Shown: positions 26,568 to 35,272, counted from the first letter of the stretch. The stretch is 64,000 nt of DNA from Pseudolactococcus raffinolactis NBRC 100932 (GCF_001591765.1 NZ_BCVN01000002.1:1-64000); one strand, 5' to 3'. Made by a program: numbers and translations. The notes: generated from the sequence alone by a model not told the origin.

Positions 26568-26596
26568 TTGATAAAATAGTTGTTTTCTTCTATAAT
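26568..26596 (+). promoter_or_regulatory. Promoter of dps
   Basis: TTGATA (26568-26573), 17-base spacer, TATAAT (26591-26596). Transcription would begin near 26603, leaving a leader of about 135 bases. Confidence 0.8.
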
Positions 26597-26602
26597 GAAA
26601 GT

Positions 26603-26737
26603 GTTGGGGTAATCTTTATCAACTGATGTTAGAGATACCCTAAGCAAATGTTCCTGGTTTCATCAACTTAGCAAGATGACTTGTAAGCAGTTGTTTCTTA
26701 GGAAAAATAGCTTATTAGTCCTGAAGGAGGAGAGAAA
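26603..26737 (+). promoter_or_regulatory. Structured leader of dps
   Basis: GGGTA (26607-26611) pairs with TACCC (26636-26640); CTTAGCAAG (26667-26675) pairs with CTTGTAAG (26680-26687) around ATGA; CCTAAG (26639-26644) can pair with CTTAGG (26697-26702), closing the central part. A strong GGAGGAG ribosome site follows. No similarity to a named riboswitch is evident to me. Confidence 0.35.
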
Positions 26738-27199
26738 ATGTCAAGAGAAAAAACAAAAGCAGTTTTGAATCAATCCGTTGCAGATTTATCAAAAGCAGCA
26801 GCTTTGGTACATCAAGTACATTGGTACTTACGTGGTCCTGGTTTCATGAAATTGCATCCTAAAATGGATGAATTGATGGCAGGATTAAATGATCATTTAG
26901 ATGTCTTATCAGAACGTCTGATTACCATCGGTGGTTCGCCAGTTTCAACTTTGAAAGAATTTGATGAATTGTCAAATATCGAACTTGAAACAGCTACTTG
27001 GGATAAGACGACAGAAGAACGTTTGACAGAAGTTGTTAAAGCTTACAAATATCTATCAAACCTCTTCCAAGATGGTGTCCATGCGACAGATGAAGAAGAT
27101 GATGATGTGACGAACGGTCTCTTTGCTGATGCCAAGGGTGACATTGAAAAAACGATTTGGATGTTAGAATCTGAACTTGGTTTAGCACCAGGTATCTGA
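26738..27199 (+). CDS. dps: Dps-family ferritin-like DNA-protecting protein
   Basis: A 153-residue four-helix protein. Ferroxidase-centre residues are in [17 protein letters not shown] (His) and [13 protein letters not shown] (Asp and Glu), the inter-subunit site signature of Dps. Dps dodecamers oxidise and store iron using hydrogen peroxide and so limit Fenton damage; in a bacterium with lactate oxidase and peroxide-forming enzymes this role fits. The start follows GAAGGAGGAG. It has a strong promoter, a long leader and its own terminator. Confidence 0.92.
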   Translation: MSREKTKAVLNQSVADLSKAAALVHQVHWYLRGPGFMKLHPKMDELMAGLNDHLDVLSERLITIGGSPVSTLKEFDELSNIELETATWDKTTEERLTEVVKAYKYLSNLFQDGVHATDEEDDDVTNGLFADAKGDIEKTIWMLESELGLAPGI

Positions 27200-27217
27200 T
27201 AAAAAATAAAGATAAAG

Positions 27218-27243
27218 AAGCTCGCTATTAAGCGAGTTTTTTG
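27218..27243 (+). terminator. Terminator after dps
   Basis: CTCGCT (27221-27226) and AGCGAG (27231-27236) with an ATTA loop, then six T. Confidence 0.8.
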
Positions 27244-27337
27244 TAATCTATCATAAAACAAATAGTTTTACAAAAGCGCTGTCAATCAATCAATTCATGT
27301 TTGAAAATGTTTTCAAAATATGATAAAATGTGAAAGG

Positions 27338-27568
27338 ATGAAAACTTTATATGATGTTCAGGAATTTTTGAAAAAGCATGGTTATATTAATCTTTTTAGC
27401 AATCGACTTGATGCTATTTTTTTCATGGCACAAGAGCTGAAAACCTTATACGATGCTGGCTTGATTCCGGATCAAAACGATTATTTTACCGCAGACTTAA
27501 TTCTACGGCGAGAACACAGACTTGAAAGTGAGAAGAAGACTTATGACGAAAAAAATTATCGGGATTGA
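27338..27568 (+). CDS. yqgQ: YqgQ family protein
   Basis: A 76-residue DUF910 protein (TLYDVQEFLKKHGYINLF..., HRLESEKK), small and soluble, of unknown function. In Bacillus and streptococci it directly precedes glucokinase, as here; its 3' end overlaps the glucokinase start by 26 bases. ATG 27338 lies eight bases after TGA-TAAAAT (27321-27329) with AAAGG between, so the transcript is nearly leaderless. An in-frame start at 27320 would fall in the promoter. Confidence 0.85.
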   Translation: MKTLYDVQEFLKKHGYINLFSNRLDAIFFMAQELKTLYDAGLIPDQNDYFTADLILRREHRLESEKKTYDEKNYRD

Positions 27569-28526
27569 CCTTGGCGGGACTACGATTAAATTTGGAATCT
27601 TGACAGTAGCTGGTGAAGTTCAGGATAAATGGGCAATTGAAACAAATATCATCGGTAACGGTCAACATATCGTGCCTGATATCATCGCATCCATCAACCA
27701 TCGACTAGAACTCTATAAACTCGATAAAGCTGATTTTCTAGGGATTGGTATGGGCTCTCCAGGATCTGTTGATATCGTCAAAAATACGGTCATTGGTGCT
27801 TATAATTTAGGTTGGGAAACCTTGCAAGAAGTAGGGGCAGCCATTGAATCTGGTGTTGGTCTACCATTTGCCATAGATAATGATGCAAATGTGGCAGCAC
27901 TTGGTGAACGTTGGGTTGGTGCAGGAGAAAATAATCCTGATGTCATCTTTATGACACTTGGTACTGGCGTTGGTGGGGGCATCATCGCTGCAGGCAACTT
28001 GATTCACGGTGTTGCTGGTGCTGGTGGAGAAATTGGTCATGTGACGGTTGATACGAGTGCCAATGCTTTTGCTTGTACATGTGGTAAATCAGGATGTTTA
28101 GAAACTGTCGCTTCAGCAACAGGTGTTGTCCGTGTTGCCCGTAAACTCGCTGAGGAATACGAAGGTGAATCAACGATTAAAGCGGCGATTGACAATGGCG
28201 ATGCTGTGACATCAAAAGATATCTTTATAGCAGCTGAAGCAGATGATAAATTTGCCAATTCAGTTGTGGAGCAAGTCAGTCAATATCTCGGCTTGGCTTC
28301 TGGAAATTTAGGTAACACTCTGAATCCAGACTCTATTGTCATTGGTGGAGGTGTTTCTGCAGCAGGAGAATTCTTGCGCTCACGGATTGAAAAATACTTC
28401 AATCTTTATACCTTCCCACAAGTTCGAAATTCGACTAAAATAAAAATTGCTAAACTAGGCAATGATGCTGGGATTATTGGCGCAGCCAGCCTAGCATTGA
28501 AATTTACTGAAACTGAGGCTGTCTAA
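27543..28526 (+). CDS. glcK: ROK-family glucokinase
   Basis: A 327-residue cytosolic kinase that phosphorylates glucose with ATP. ROK signatures: phosphate motif GIDLGGTTIKFG, substrate region GIGMGSPGSVD and DNDANVAALGE (catalytic Asp), GTGVGGGII, and the zinc site CTCGKSGCLE. Length and order match GlcK of streptococci. I start at ATG 27543 rather than the upstream in-frame codon because the family begins at TKKIIGIDLGG and GTGAGAAG precedes it. It handles glucose that enters without the mannose PTS (manLMN in this window). Confidence 0.93.
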   Translation: MTKKIIGIDLGGTTIKFGILTVAGEVQDKWAIETNIIGNGQHIVPDIIASINHRLELYKLDKADFLGIGMGSPGSVDIVKNTVIGAYNLGWETLQEVGAAIESGVGLPFAIDNDANVAALGERWVGAGENNPDVIFMTLGTGVGGGIIAAGNLIHGVAGAGGEIGHVTVDTSANAFACTCGKSGCLETVASATGVVRVARKLAEEYEGESTIKAAIDNGDAVTSKDIFIAAEADDKFANSVVEQVSQYLGLASGNLGNTLNPDSIVIGGGVSAAGEFLRSRIEKYFNLYTFPQVRNSTKIKIAKLGNDAGIIGAASLALKFTETEAV

Positions 28527-28527
28527 C

Positions 28528-28920
28528 ATGTTGTTATACGTTAATATTTTACTACTTCTAATTGTTATTGGCCTGTTTGGCTATCCAATTGTTAATAAAT
28601 TCAGAATTAAATCTGTCGCTAAAATTGTAGATAATGCTACTTTTGCTGAACAGCTTAATGGTGCACAGCTGATTGATTTACGAGAATCATCGGCTTACCG
28701 TATTGTCCATATTTTGGGTGCTAGAAATTTGCCGTTCTCACAATTTGACCAAAGTATCTCAGCCATTCGTAAAGATAAAGCAGTTCTTTTATATGAAGAT
28801 GCTAAGCCAGTGTTTGCAGTTCGTGCAGCGCTCAAGCTCAAAAAAGCTGGCTATACCAACATTGTTATCCTGAAAACTGGGATGAAGGGTTGGCACGGTA
28901 AAATAAAAAAAGGAGCTTGA
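28528..28920 (+). CDS. Membrane-anchored rhodanese-like protein lacking the active cysteine
   Basis: A 130-residue protein with an N-terminal membrane helix (LYVNILLLLIVIGLFGYPIV) and a rhodanese-like domain: LIDLRESSAYRIVHILGARNLPFSQF, then VLLYEDAKPVFAVRAALKLKKAGY and ILKTGMKGWHG. At the catalytic loop, where sulfurtransferases have Cys, there is YEDAKP, so the domain should be inactive as a sulfurtransferase. It lies one base after glcK and six before an LCP-like gene; the glcK-rhodanese pair is conserved in streptococci. Function unknown. Confidence 0.85.
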   Translation: MLLYVNILLLLIVIGLFGYPIVNKFRIKSVAKIVDNATFAEQLNGAQLIDLRESSAYRIVHILGARNLPFSQFDQSISAIRKDKAVLLYEDAKPVFAVRAALKLKKAGYTNIVILKTGMKGWHGKIKKGA

Positions 28921-28926
28921 TCCCTC

Positions 28927-29874
28927 ATGGAAACAAGACGACGACGTGCCGAGCGCATACCTGAAAAAAAAGTAAAAACTAAAAATAAGAAAAAACATCG
29001 TGGGCTCAAAATATTTGGTTTAATTGTCTTGTTGATTGCCTTGATTGGCGGTGCTATTGGTGGTAAAGGATATCTGGATGTTAAAAAAGCATCAGAAAAA
29101 TCTTACCAGCCTATTGACCGGAAAACATCTGCCAAATTGCCAAGTCTCAAATCAAAGTCACCATTTAGCTTCCTGTTTTTAGGCGTTAATGGGAAAACAG
29201 CTAATGATATTTTAGTCTTAACAGTTAATCCCAAGCAAAATAAGACGACAGTTGTTAGCCTAAATCGCAATATTTATTTACAATCTGAAGCGACGACCTT
29301 GAAAGAACTTTATGGGACAAAAGGTACAGCAGGTGAAGTAGATGCCTTGCAGACACTTTTAGGTGTTGAAATTCCTCGTTATATGACTTTTGATATGCGT
29401 GGTCTAGGCGATTTTGTTGAGGCTGTCGGTGGCGTTGATGTGCAAAATGATACGAATTTTATATCAAGTGGTTATGAATTTAAGCCTGGTACCCTGAATC
29501 TGAAGAAAGAGGATGAAGTCAAGGCCTTTCTAACCAAAGTTTCGGGTCCTAATGACGATCCAGCTAAGGCTGAATCAAGCCTGATTGACCGTGAACAATC
29601 AGTCCTGATTGCGATTATTCCTAAGATGAAATCTGCCAATACACTTCTTAAATATAAAAAATTTGTGACGGCATTTGGTGATAATATCAAAACAGACTTT
29701 GTTTTTGGTAACATTAAAGCTCTTGGCGTCAATTATAATGGTGTATTAGGTAATATTACAAAGGAAAATCTTAAACCAATTGAGACGACGATTGATGGTA
29801 AAGTGCAAAAAATTCTGTCAGAAGACCTCATTAATAAGGTACATGATAGAATTGAAGCCGCATTGAACGAATAA
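28927..29874 (+). CDS. Divergent LytR-CpsA-Psr (LCP) family protein
   Basis: A 315-residue protein with a very basic cytoplasmic N-terminus, one membrane helix (IFGLIVLLIALIGGAIGG) and an extracellular LCP-like domain. Related blocks: FSFLFLGVNGKTANDILVLTVNPKQNKT, DALQTLLGVEIPRYMTFDMRGLGDFVEAVGGVDV. The pyrophosphate-binding residues of active LCP ligases are eroded: the SIPRD motif is SLNRN, and the late RxRxxR block is only DREQSVL. It probably lost the transferase activity that links polymers to peptidoglycan, or acts on a different substrate. Two intact LCP genes occur elsewhere in the window. Confidence 0.75.
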   Translation: METRRRRAERIPEKKVKTKNKKKHRGLKIFGLIVLLIALIGGAIGGKGYLDVKKASEKSYQPIDRKTSAKLPSLKSKSPFSFLFLGVNGKTANDILVLTVNPKQNKTTVVSLNRNIYLQSEATTLKELYGTKGTAGEVDALQTLLGVEIPRYMTFDMRGLGDFVEAVGGVDVQNDTNFISSGYEFKPGTLNLKKEDEVKAFLTKVSGPNDDPAKAESSLIDREQSVLIAIIPKMKSANTLLKYKKFVTAFGDNIKTDFVFGNIKALGVNYNGVLGNITKENLKPIETTIDGKVQKILSEDLINKVHDRIEAALNE

Positions 29875-29899
29875 GTTTTAACGCAACATTATAGATAAC

Positions 29900-29937
29900 A
29901 AAAACGCCCAATTTCACAATTGTAATTGGGCGTTTTT
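29900..29937. terminator. Bidirectional terminator
   Basis: AAAAACGCCCAATT (29900-29913) and AATTGGGCGTTTTT (29924-29937) form a perfect stem with T runs on both strands, between convergent genes. Confidence 0.9.
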
Positions 29938-29973
29938 ATGTGATTTTGAAATCATGAGTTTACATCAGTTTAC

Positions 29974-30894
29974 TTATCGTAGTACGATAAAGTCAGCTAC
30001 TGGACGACCGTCTTGACTAGCAAAGATAGTTTGACCATTCAGAGACATTTGTGAGGAACCGCCACCATCAAGTACAACAAGATTTTTGAGATTGAGATTG
30101 GCTACTGCTGCCATCGTACCATCATAACCAACACTGGTATCTGAAATAATGAGGTAGATGTTATTATCTGCATCATTACCAATGTGGGAATGGATCATCC
30201 AGTTGACAGAACCATCATTTGGTAAGACAACACCATCTTTAATGAGAATGCTACCAAAGCCATAACTTTGTTCACCACCTTTTTCAAGGATCTCAGTTGC
30301 AGGTGTTGTGAGATCGTAACCGTTAGCGGAACCATTTTTATTGATGACAAAAGATGCACTGCCATATGCTGTATTTGACCAGTTTGAAAACAGTTGACCG
30401 TTGTTAATTTGGAAGCCAACAATTTGACCGGTGTTCATATCAAAACCAGAGGTGTTCATAATAAGTGAGTCAGGATACTTTGCCACGATATCCGACATCA
30501 TGACAGTTCCCGGAATCTGTGCAGCAGCTGTTTTCAAAACTTTCGGATTATTGGCGCGGTAAATGGTGACGCCAGGCACAGATAAATCAGTAAATTTTTC
30601 AAGTTTTGTTTTGGATTTGACTTGAACCCAACCAGCTTCACCTGTATCTTCAACCTCAGGTGCAGGTGCGATTGAGACGGAAGTTGGTGGAATAATCGCA
30701 TCAGGTGCTGTCGTTTTAATTGGTTTGAGCGCTGAAGAAGAAGTTTGCTTAGGTTTGAGGAGGACATAAGCGATGCTTGATCCTACCAAGAGTAAAATAA
30801 TCATGGTAATGATTAAAGGTGCTTTTTTCTTCTTTTGATCCTTTGATGAGTTCTTAGAAGCGCTACGTTTAGATTGTTTAGTATTTTTCATCAT
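29974..30894 (-). CDS. Membrane-anchored phosphodiester glycosidase (NAGPA-like) protein
   Basis: A 306-residue protein: Lys-rich N-terminus, membrane helix LIITMIILLLVGSSIAYVLL (about 27-46), Ser/Pro-rich linker, then a NAGPA domain with MNTSGFDMNTGQIVGFQINNG and the C-terminal LDGGGSSQMSLNGQ...GRPVADFIVL. NAGPA proteins cleave sugar-phosphodiester bonds or act in exopolysaccharide metabolism; the substrate here is unknown. It begins at the ATGATG directly following the TAA of the decayed copy upstream, without a good ribosome site, which suggests its own expression signals were lost or lie in the pseudogene. Confidence 0.8.
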   Translation of the reverse strand: MMKNTKQSKRSASKNSSKDQKKKKAPLIITMIILLLVGSSIAYVLLKPKQTSSSALKPIKTTAPDAIIPPTSVSIAPAPEVEDTGEAGWVQVKSKTKLEKFTDLSVPGVTIYRANNPKVLKTAAAQIPGTVMMSDIVAKYPDSLIMNTSGFDMNTGQIVGFQINNGQLFSNWSNTAYGSASFVINKNGSANGYDLTTPATEILEKGGEQSYGFGSILIKDGVVLPNDGSVNWMIHSHIGNDADNNIYLIISDTSVGYDGTMAAVANLNLKNLVVLDGGGSSQMSLNGQTIFASQDGRPVADFIVLR

Positions 30895-31244
30895 TTATTT
30901 TAGGACAATAAAGTCTCCTACTTGGCGATTGTCCTGACTTGGTACAATGGTTTGACCACTCAATCCCATTTGGGAAGAGTAACCACCGGCCATGAGGACA
31001 AGGTTTGTTAGATTGAAATTAGCAAGTTGATTCATAATAGTATCATGTTTCAGCACGTTACTATTTTTGATTAGAATTTTACCAAAACTACAGGATTGTT
31101 CAGCACCGGCCATAAGATATTGACTAGCGGATGTTATTTTTGTCGAATGGTTTGGCAAAAATAACAATTAAGATAACGACGACCTAGACAATAAAGAGAG
31201 CTATCAACAGTCCCAGAATACTTTTTATAGTTTTTTCTATTCAT
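30895..31244 (-). pseudogene. Decayed second copy of the NAGPA protein gene
   Basis: Reading from an ATG at 31244, one frame gives a basic start and a membrane helix (ILGLLIALFIV, stop, VVVILIVIFAKPFDKNN) broken by TAG codons. A different frame (31167-30895) then gives QYLMAGAEQSCSFGKILIKN, which aligns with EILEKGGEQSYGFGSILIKD of the intact neighbour, followed by a deletion of about 40 residues and a C-terminus QMGLSGQTIVPSQDNRQVGDFIVLK. The catalytic GGGSS is MAGGYSS. These are signs of a tandem duplicate in decay. Confidence 0.8.
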
Positions 31245-31367
31245 TATTTCATTATAAAGGGCTTTTGAAATTAAGTCAAGAGAATATCGACTGAAAACGC
31301 TTAATGTAGGCATTCCTGTTGCATTTTGCAAAAAATATGTTATACTTATAAAGTTGAAATAGAATAA

Positions 31368-31445
31368 AGATCATCTCTAAAAAATGTTCAAGTGGCAGGG
31401 TATGAAAGTCGCAATAGGATTTTTAGAAGTGATCTCAAATTATGA
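31368..31445 (+). promoter_or_regulatory. Long hairpin leader of typA
   Basis: AGATCA-TC-TCTAAAAA (31368-31383) pairs with TTTTTAGA-AG-TGATCT (31430-31445): 14 base pairs around a symmetric internal loop, enclosing GTGGC/GTCGC. It ends a few bases before GAGG and the TTG start. A promoter (TGT-TATACT) lies near 31339-31347. A cis-regulatory role is inference. Confidence 0.4.
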
Positions 31446-31455
31446 GGTATAAATC

Positions 31456-33291
31456 TTGACTAAATTACGCGAAGACATTCGTAACGTCGCAATCATCGCC
31501 CACGTTGACCATGGTAAAACAACACTTGTGGATGAACTTTTGAAACAATCAGATACCTTGAGCGCACGCGCACATCTTGATGACCGTGCCATGGACTCAA
31601 ACGATCTTGAAAAAGAACGTGGTATTACCATTCTTGCTAAAAATACAGCTGTTAAATATAAAGATAAGCACATCAATATCTTGGACACACCGGGTCACGC
31701 GGACTTCGGTGGCGAAGTTGAACGTATCATGAAAATGGTTGACGGTGTTGTGCTTGTTGTCGATGCCTACGAAGGTACAATGCCTCAAACACGTTTTGTG
31801 TTGAAAAAAGCCTTGGACCAAGGTTTGACACCTATCGTGGTTGTTAATAAAATCGACAAACCTTCAGCACGTCCTGAAGAAGTTGTCGATGAAGTCTTGG
31901 AACTTTTGATTGAACTTGGTGCTGACGAAGAACAATTGGAATTCCCTGTTGTCTACGCATCAGCAATCAACGGAACATCAAGTCTTTCAGATGATCTTGA
32001 AACACAAGAACACACAATGGAACCGTTGTTCGAAACAATCATCGACCATATTCCTGCACCAGTTGATAACTCTGATGAGCCGTTGCAATTCCAAGTATCA
32101 TTGCTTGATTACAATGACTTCGTTGGTCGTATCGGTATCGGACGTGTTTTCCGTGGGACGATTAAAGTTGGTGACAGTGTTACACTTTCAAAACTAGATG
32201 GCACGAAACAAAACTTCCGTGTGACAAAACTCTTTGGTTTCTTCGGTCTTGACCGTGTTGAAATCCAAGAAGCAAAAGCTGGAGATTTAATTGCAGTATC
32301 TGGTATGGATGACATCTTTGTTGGTGAAACTGTGACACCATCTGACCACATCGATCCATTGCCAATCCTTCATATTGACGAACCTACTTTGCAAATGACT
32401 TTCCTCGTCAATAACTCACCTTTCGCTGGTCGCGAAGGTAAATGGGTAACATCACGTAAAGTTGAAGAACGTTTGCAATCAGAATTGCAAACAGACGTCT
32501 CACTTCGTATTGACCCAACTGACTCACCTGACCGTTGGATCGTTTCTGGTCGTGGCGAATTGCATTTGTCTATCTTAATCGAAACAATGCGTCGTGAAGG
32601 CTATGAGCTCCAAGTGTCACGTCCAGAAGTTATCGAACGCGAAATTGATGGTGTTCGCTCAGAACCATTTGAACGCGTACAAATCGACACACCTGAAGAA
32701 TATCAAGGTTCAATCATCCAAGCACTCTCAGAACGTAAAGGAAACATGCTTGATATGGTCAACACTGGTAATGGTCAAGTTCGTTTGATCTTCCTTGTAC
32801 CAGCTCGTGGTTTGATCGGATTCTCTACTGAATTCTTGTCAATGACACGTGGTTACGGTATCATGAACCACACCTTTGACCAATACATGCCAATGATTCA
32901 TGAACAAATCGGTGGTCGTAGCCGTGGTGCTCTTGTCTCTATCGACACTGGTAAAACAACGACTTACGCGATTATGGGTGTTGAAGAACGTGGTACAATC
33001 TTTGTTAATCCAGGAACTGAAGTATACGAAGGTATGATCATCGGTGAACATTCTCGTGAAAATGACTTGACAGTTAATGTTACAAAAGCAAAACAAATGA
33101 CCAACGTTCGTTCTGCCAATAAAGACCAAACTAACGTCATCAAAACACCACGTATCCTCACTTTGGAAGAATCAATCGAATTCATGGCTGATGACGAATA
33201 TCTCGAAATCACACCAGAATCAATTCGTTTGCGTAAACAAATCTTGAACAAAGCAGAGCGCGAAAAAGCCAACAAAAAGAAAAAAGGTTAA
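31456..33291 (+). CDS. typA: Ribosome-associated GTPase TypA/BipA
   Basis: A 611-residue translational GTPase active in ribosome assembly and stress or cold adaptation. G motifs: AHVDHGKTT (G1), ERGITI (G2), DTPGHADFGGEV (G3), VVNKIDKP (G4). Domains II, III and V and the BipA-specific C-terminal domain follow (GIMNHTFDQYMP, SIDTGKTTTYA). Length is standard. The start is TTG 31456 after GAGG. It is followed by a small membrane gene, an arrangement common in streptococci. Confidence 0.97.
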   Translation: MTKLREDIRNVAIIAHVDHGKTTLVDELLKQSDTLSARAHLDDRAMDSNDLEKERGITILAKNTAVKYKDKHINILDTPGHADFGGEVERIMKMVDGVVLVVDAYEGTMPQTRFVLKKALDQGLTPIVVVNKIDKPSARPEEVVDEVLELLIELGADEEQLEFPVVYASAINGTSSLSDDLETQEHTMEPLFETIIDHIPAPVDNSDEPLQFQVSLLDYNDFVGRIGIGRVFRGTIKVGDSVTLSKLDGTKQNFRVTKLFGFFGLDRVEIQEAKAGDLIAVSGMDDIFVGETVTPSDHIDPLPILHIDEPTLQMTFLVNNSPFAGREGKWVTSRKVEERLQSELQTDVSLRIDPTDSPDRWIVSGRGELHLSILIETMRREGYELQVSRPEVIEREIDGVRSEPFERVQIDTPEEYQGSIIQALSERKGNMLDMVNTGNGQVRLIFLVPARGLIGFSTEFLSMTRGYGIMNHTFDQYMPMIHEQIGGRSRGALVSIDTGKTTTYAIMGVEERGTIFVNPGTEVYEGMIIGEHSRENDLTVNVTKAKQMTNVRSANKDQTNVIKTPRILTLEESIEFMADDEYLEITPESIRLRKQILNKAEREKANKKKKG

Positions 33292-33331
33292 GCAATAGTT
33301 AGCTAAAAATTCAAATAAGGGTGGGGATAAG

Positions 33332-33562
33332 ATGTTTTATTTAGTCGCATTAGGGCTCTTTGTCTTGTGTTATCTCTTTCTGGCTTCTGATGAAATCAAG
33401 AAAAGCTTGAATCTTTTTGTAGCCATCATTGGGACAGTTTTAGCTGTGACAATCGTGATCTCACTCATTGTCCAAAATAAAACCACCATTTTACAAGGTC
33501 TCATTGTCTTAGCAGGCTTGGGCCTGATGGTCGAAAGTATTCGTGAAATTAACCAATTATAA
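33332..33562 (+). CDS. DUF3165 family small membrane protein
   Basis: A 76-residue protein that is almost entirely hydrophobic, with three predicted membrane helices (YLVALGLFVLCYLFLAS, LFVAIIGTVLAVTIVISLIV, LQGLIVLAGLGLMVESI). DUF3165 proteins sit after typA in streptococci. GGGTGGGG precedes the ATG. It shares a terminator with typA. Function unknown. Confidence 0.8.
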   Translation: MFYLVALGLFVLCYLFLASDEIKKSLNLFVAIIGTVLAVTIVISLIVQNKTTILQGLIVLAGLGLMVESIREINQL

Positions 33563-33587
33563 AAAACAGTCGAAAGGCTGTTTTTTG
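33561..33587 (+). terminator. Terminator of the typA operon
   Basis: AAAAAACAGTC (33561-33571) and GGCTGTTTTTT (33576-33586), loop GAAA. Confidence 0.85.
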
Positions 33588-33730
33588 ATACCTAGGCTTT
33601 TATATTTTAAGGGCGTTAATCATGACATAAGAGAAGGTACAAAAAGTTGACAGCGATTTAAAATGTTAATATGTTTGAGCTCAAGTGCTATAATGAATTT
33701 ATAAAAATATTTATGAAAGAAGAAACTAGT

Positions 33731-34747
33731 ATGAAGAATAAAGGAATTGGCTTTTCAAAAGCGGTTGATTTCGGTGAGAGCGGCACACTTTTTGAGGAGA
33801 AAGAGCTTGCTATGCCAGAGTTGACCAGTCAGTTAGATGTCATCGTCAAGGTATTAGCTGGTGCTGTTAACCCGGTAGATGTTAAAATGGCAGAAGCTTA
33901 TCAAGGACACGACTTCACTGTACTTGGATTTGATGGCGTTGGTGAAGTGATGGCAGTTGGCGATGACGTTTTAGGTTTTGAACCTGGTGATCGCGTTTAC
34001 TATGCAGGCCAACAACTTCGGTCAGGGACAAATCAAGTTTACCAAGCAGTAGATAGCCGATTAATTGCAAAAGCTCCTGCGAATTTAACGCTTTCAGAAA
34101 GTGCAGCGCTACCTTTGACGGGAATAACTGCCTATGAAATTTTAACAGATGCGCTCGGTCTTGCTATCAGTGAAGGGGTTGCAACTGGAAAAACGATCTT
34201 GATTGTCAATGGTGCTGGAGGTGTTGGTTCTATCTTAATTCAGCTGGCTAAATTCATAGGCTTGCAAGTCATCACAACAGCTTCTCGTCCAGAAAGTGTA
34301 GAGTGGGTTAAAAGTCTAGGTGCAGATATCGTGCTCAATCACCATGAGGATTTAGGGATGCAACTCAAAGAATTTGGCATTGATCAGCTTCCTTACATTG
34401 TTCTCCTCCATTCGACGGATAAATATTGGAACCTTGCAACACGCTATATTGCACCCTTTGGTCGCATTGCAAGTATTGTTGAGACAGAAGGGCTGCTTGA
34501 CATGGGGCCTCTTAAAAATATTGGTGCACAATTTGCTTGGGAGTTCATGTTTGCCAAAGGCAATTTTGACATTCGGATGGCAGAACAAGGTCAAGCCTTG
34601 GCCAAGTTAACAGACCTGATTGAATCGGGCAAGCTTAAAACTACCCTTACAAAAAACTACAAGGGCTTTTCAGCGGAAACCTTAGAAGCCGCTTATCGTG
34701 ATGTCGCAAGTAATCACATGATTGGAAAAGTCGTCATTGTCTATTAA
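33731..34747 (+). CDS. Medium-chain zinc-type alcohol dehydrogenase/quinone oxidoreductase
   Basis: A 338-residue MDR-family NAD(P)H oxidoreductase. N-terminal GroES-like fold with AGAVNPVDVKMAE and LGFDGVGEVMAVGDDV; Rossmann motif LIVNGAGGVGSILIQLAK. The structural-zinc cysteines are absent, as in quinone oxidoreductase-like members. Substrate unknown. I choose ATG 33731 because a TATAAT at 33689-33694 would place transcription after the more upstream in-frame starts; ATG 33713 remains possible. It is a single-gene unit. Confidence 0.85.
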   Translation: MKNKGIGFSKAVDFGESGTLFEEKELAMPELTSQLDVIVKVLAGAVNPVDVKMAEAYQGHDFTVLGFDGVGEVMAVGDDVLGFEPGDRVYYAGQQLRSGTNQVYQAVDSRLIAKAPANLTLSESAALPLTGITAYEILTDALGLAISEGVATGKTILIVNGAGGVGSILIQLAKFIGLQVITTASRPESVEWVKSLGADIVLNHHEDLGMQLKEFGIDQLPYIVLLHSTDKYWNLATRYIAPFGRIASIVETEGLLDMGPLKNIGAQFAWEFMFAKGNFDIRMAEQGQALAKLTDLIESGKLKTTLTKNYKGFSAETLEAAYRDVASNHMIGKVVIVY

Positions 34748-34807
34748 CAACAGACTTTAATTTTACACAGAATGAGTCCGCATCAGTATCTATCAAGGGA
34801 CGCAGTA

Positions 34808-34816
34808 TGTTATAAT
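34808..34816 (+). promoter_or_regulatory. Extended -10 of tsaE (leaderless type)
   Basis: TGT-TATAAT (34808-34816) followed by six bases and ATG 34823. Confidence 0.7.
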
Positions 34817-34822
34817 AAAACT

Positions 34823-35245
34823 ATGAAATTGAATGAAAAACAAATGTTGGATTTTGCTAAAAGATTAGGCAAAAAATTACAAGCAGGCGATATTATCGTC
34901 TTGACAGGCGAATTAGGTGCAGGCAAAACGACCTTTACAAAAGGTCTCGGTCTCGGATTGGATATTCATCAGATGATTAAAAGTCCGACCTATACCATTG
35001 TTCGGGAATATGAAGGTCGCTTGCCTCTCTATCATATGGATGTTTATCGCATCGGAGATGATCCGGACTCGATCGATTTAGACGATTATTTATTTGGCAA
35101 TGGTGTCACTGTAATCGAGTGGGGAAATCTATTAGCACAAGATTTGCCGAGTGAGTATTTGGAGATTGTATTTGATTACCTAGTTGATGAACGAGAGGTA
35201 ACATTAGTTGCCCATGGTCATCGTTATGACACCTATCTAGATTAG
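34823..35245 (+). CDS. tsaE: tRNA threonylcarbamoyladenosine biosynthesis ATPase TsaE
   Basis: A 140-residue P-loop protein with Walker A LTGELGAGKTTFTKGLG, SPTYTIVREYEG, and the YHMDVYRIGD block with TVIEWG. TsaE drives the TsaB-TsaD complex making t6A37 in tRNAs that read ANN codons. Longer readings would begin upstream of the promoter; ATG 34823 is six bases after the -10. The order tsaE-GNAT-LCP is found in streptococci. Confidence 0.95.
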   Translation: MKLNEKQMLDFAKRLGKKLQAGDIIVLTGELGAGKTTFTKGLGLGLDIHQMIKSPTYTIVREYEGRLPLYHMDVYRIGDDPDSIDLDDYLFGNGVTVIEWGNLLAQDLPSEYLEIVFDYLVDEREVTLVAHGHRYDTYLD

Positions 35246-35272
35246 AGCTTAGCTATTTGCCAAAGGAGGCAT

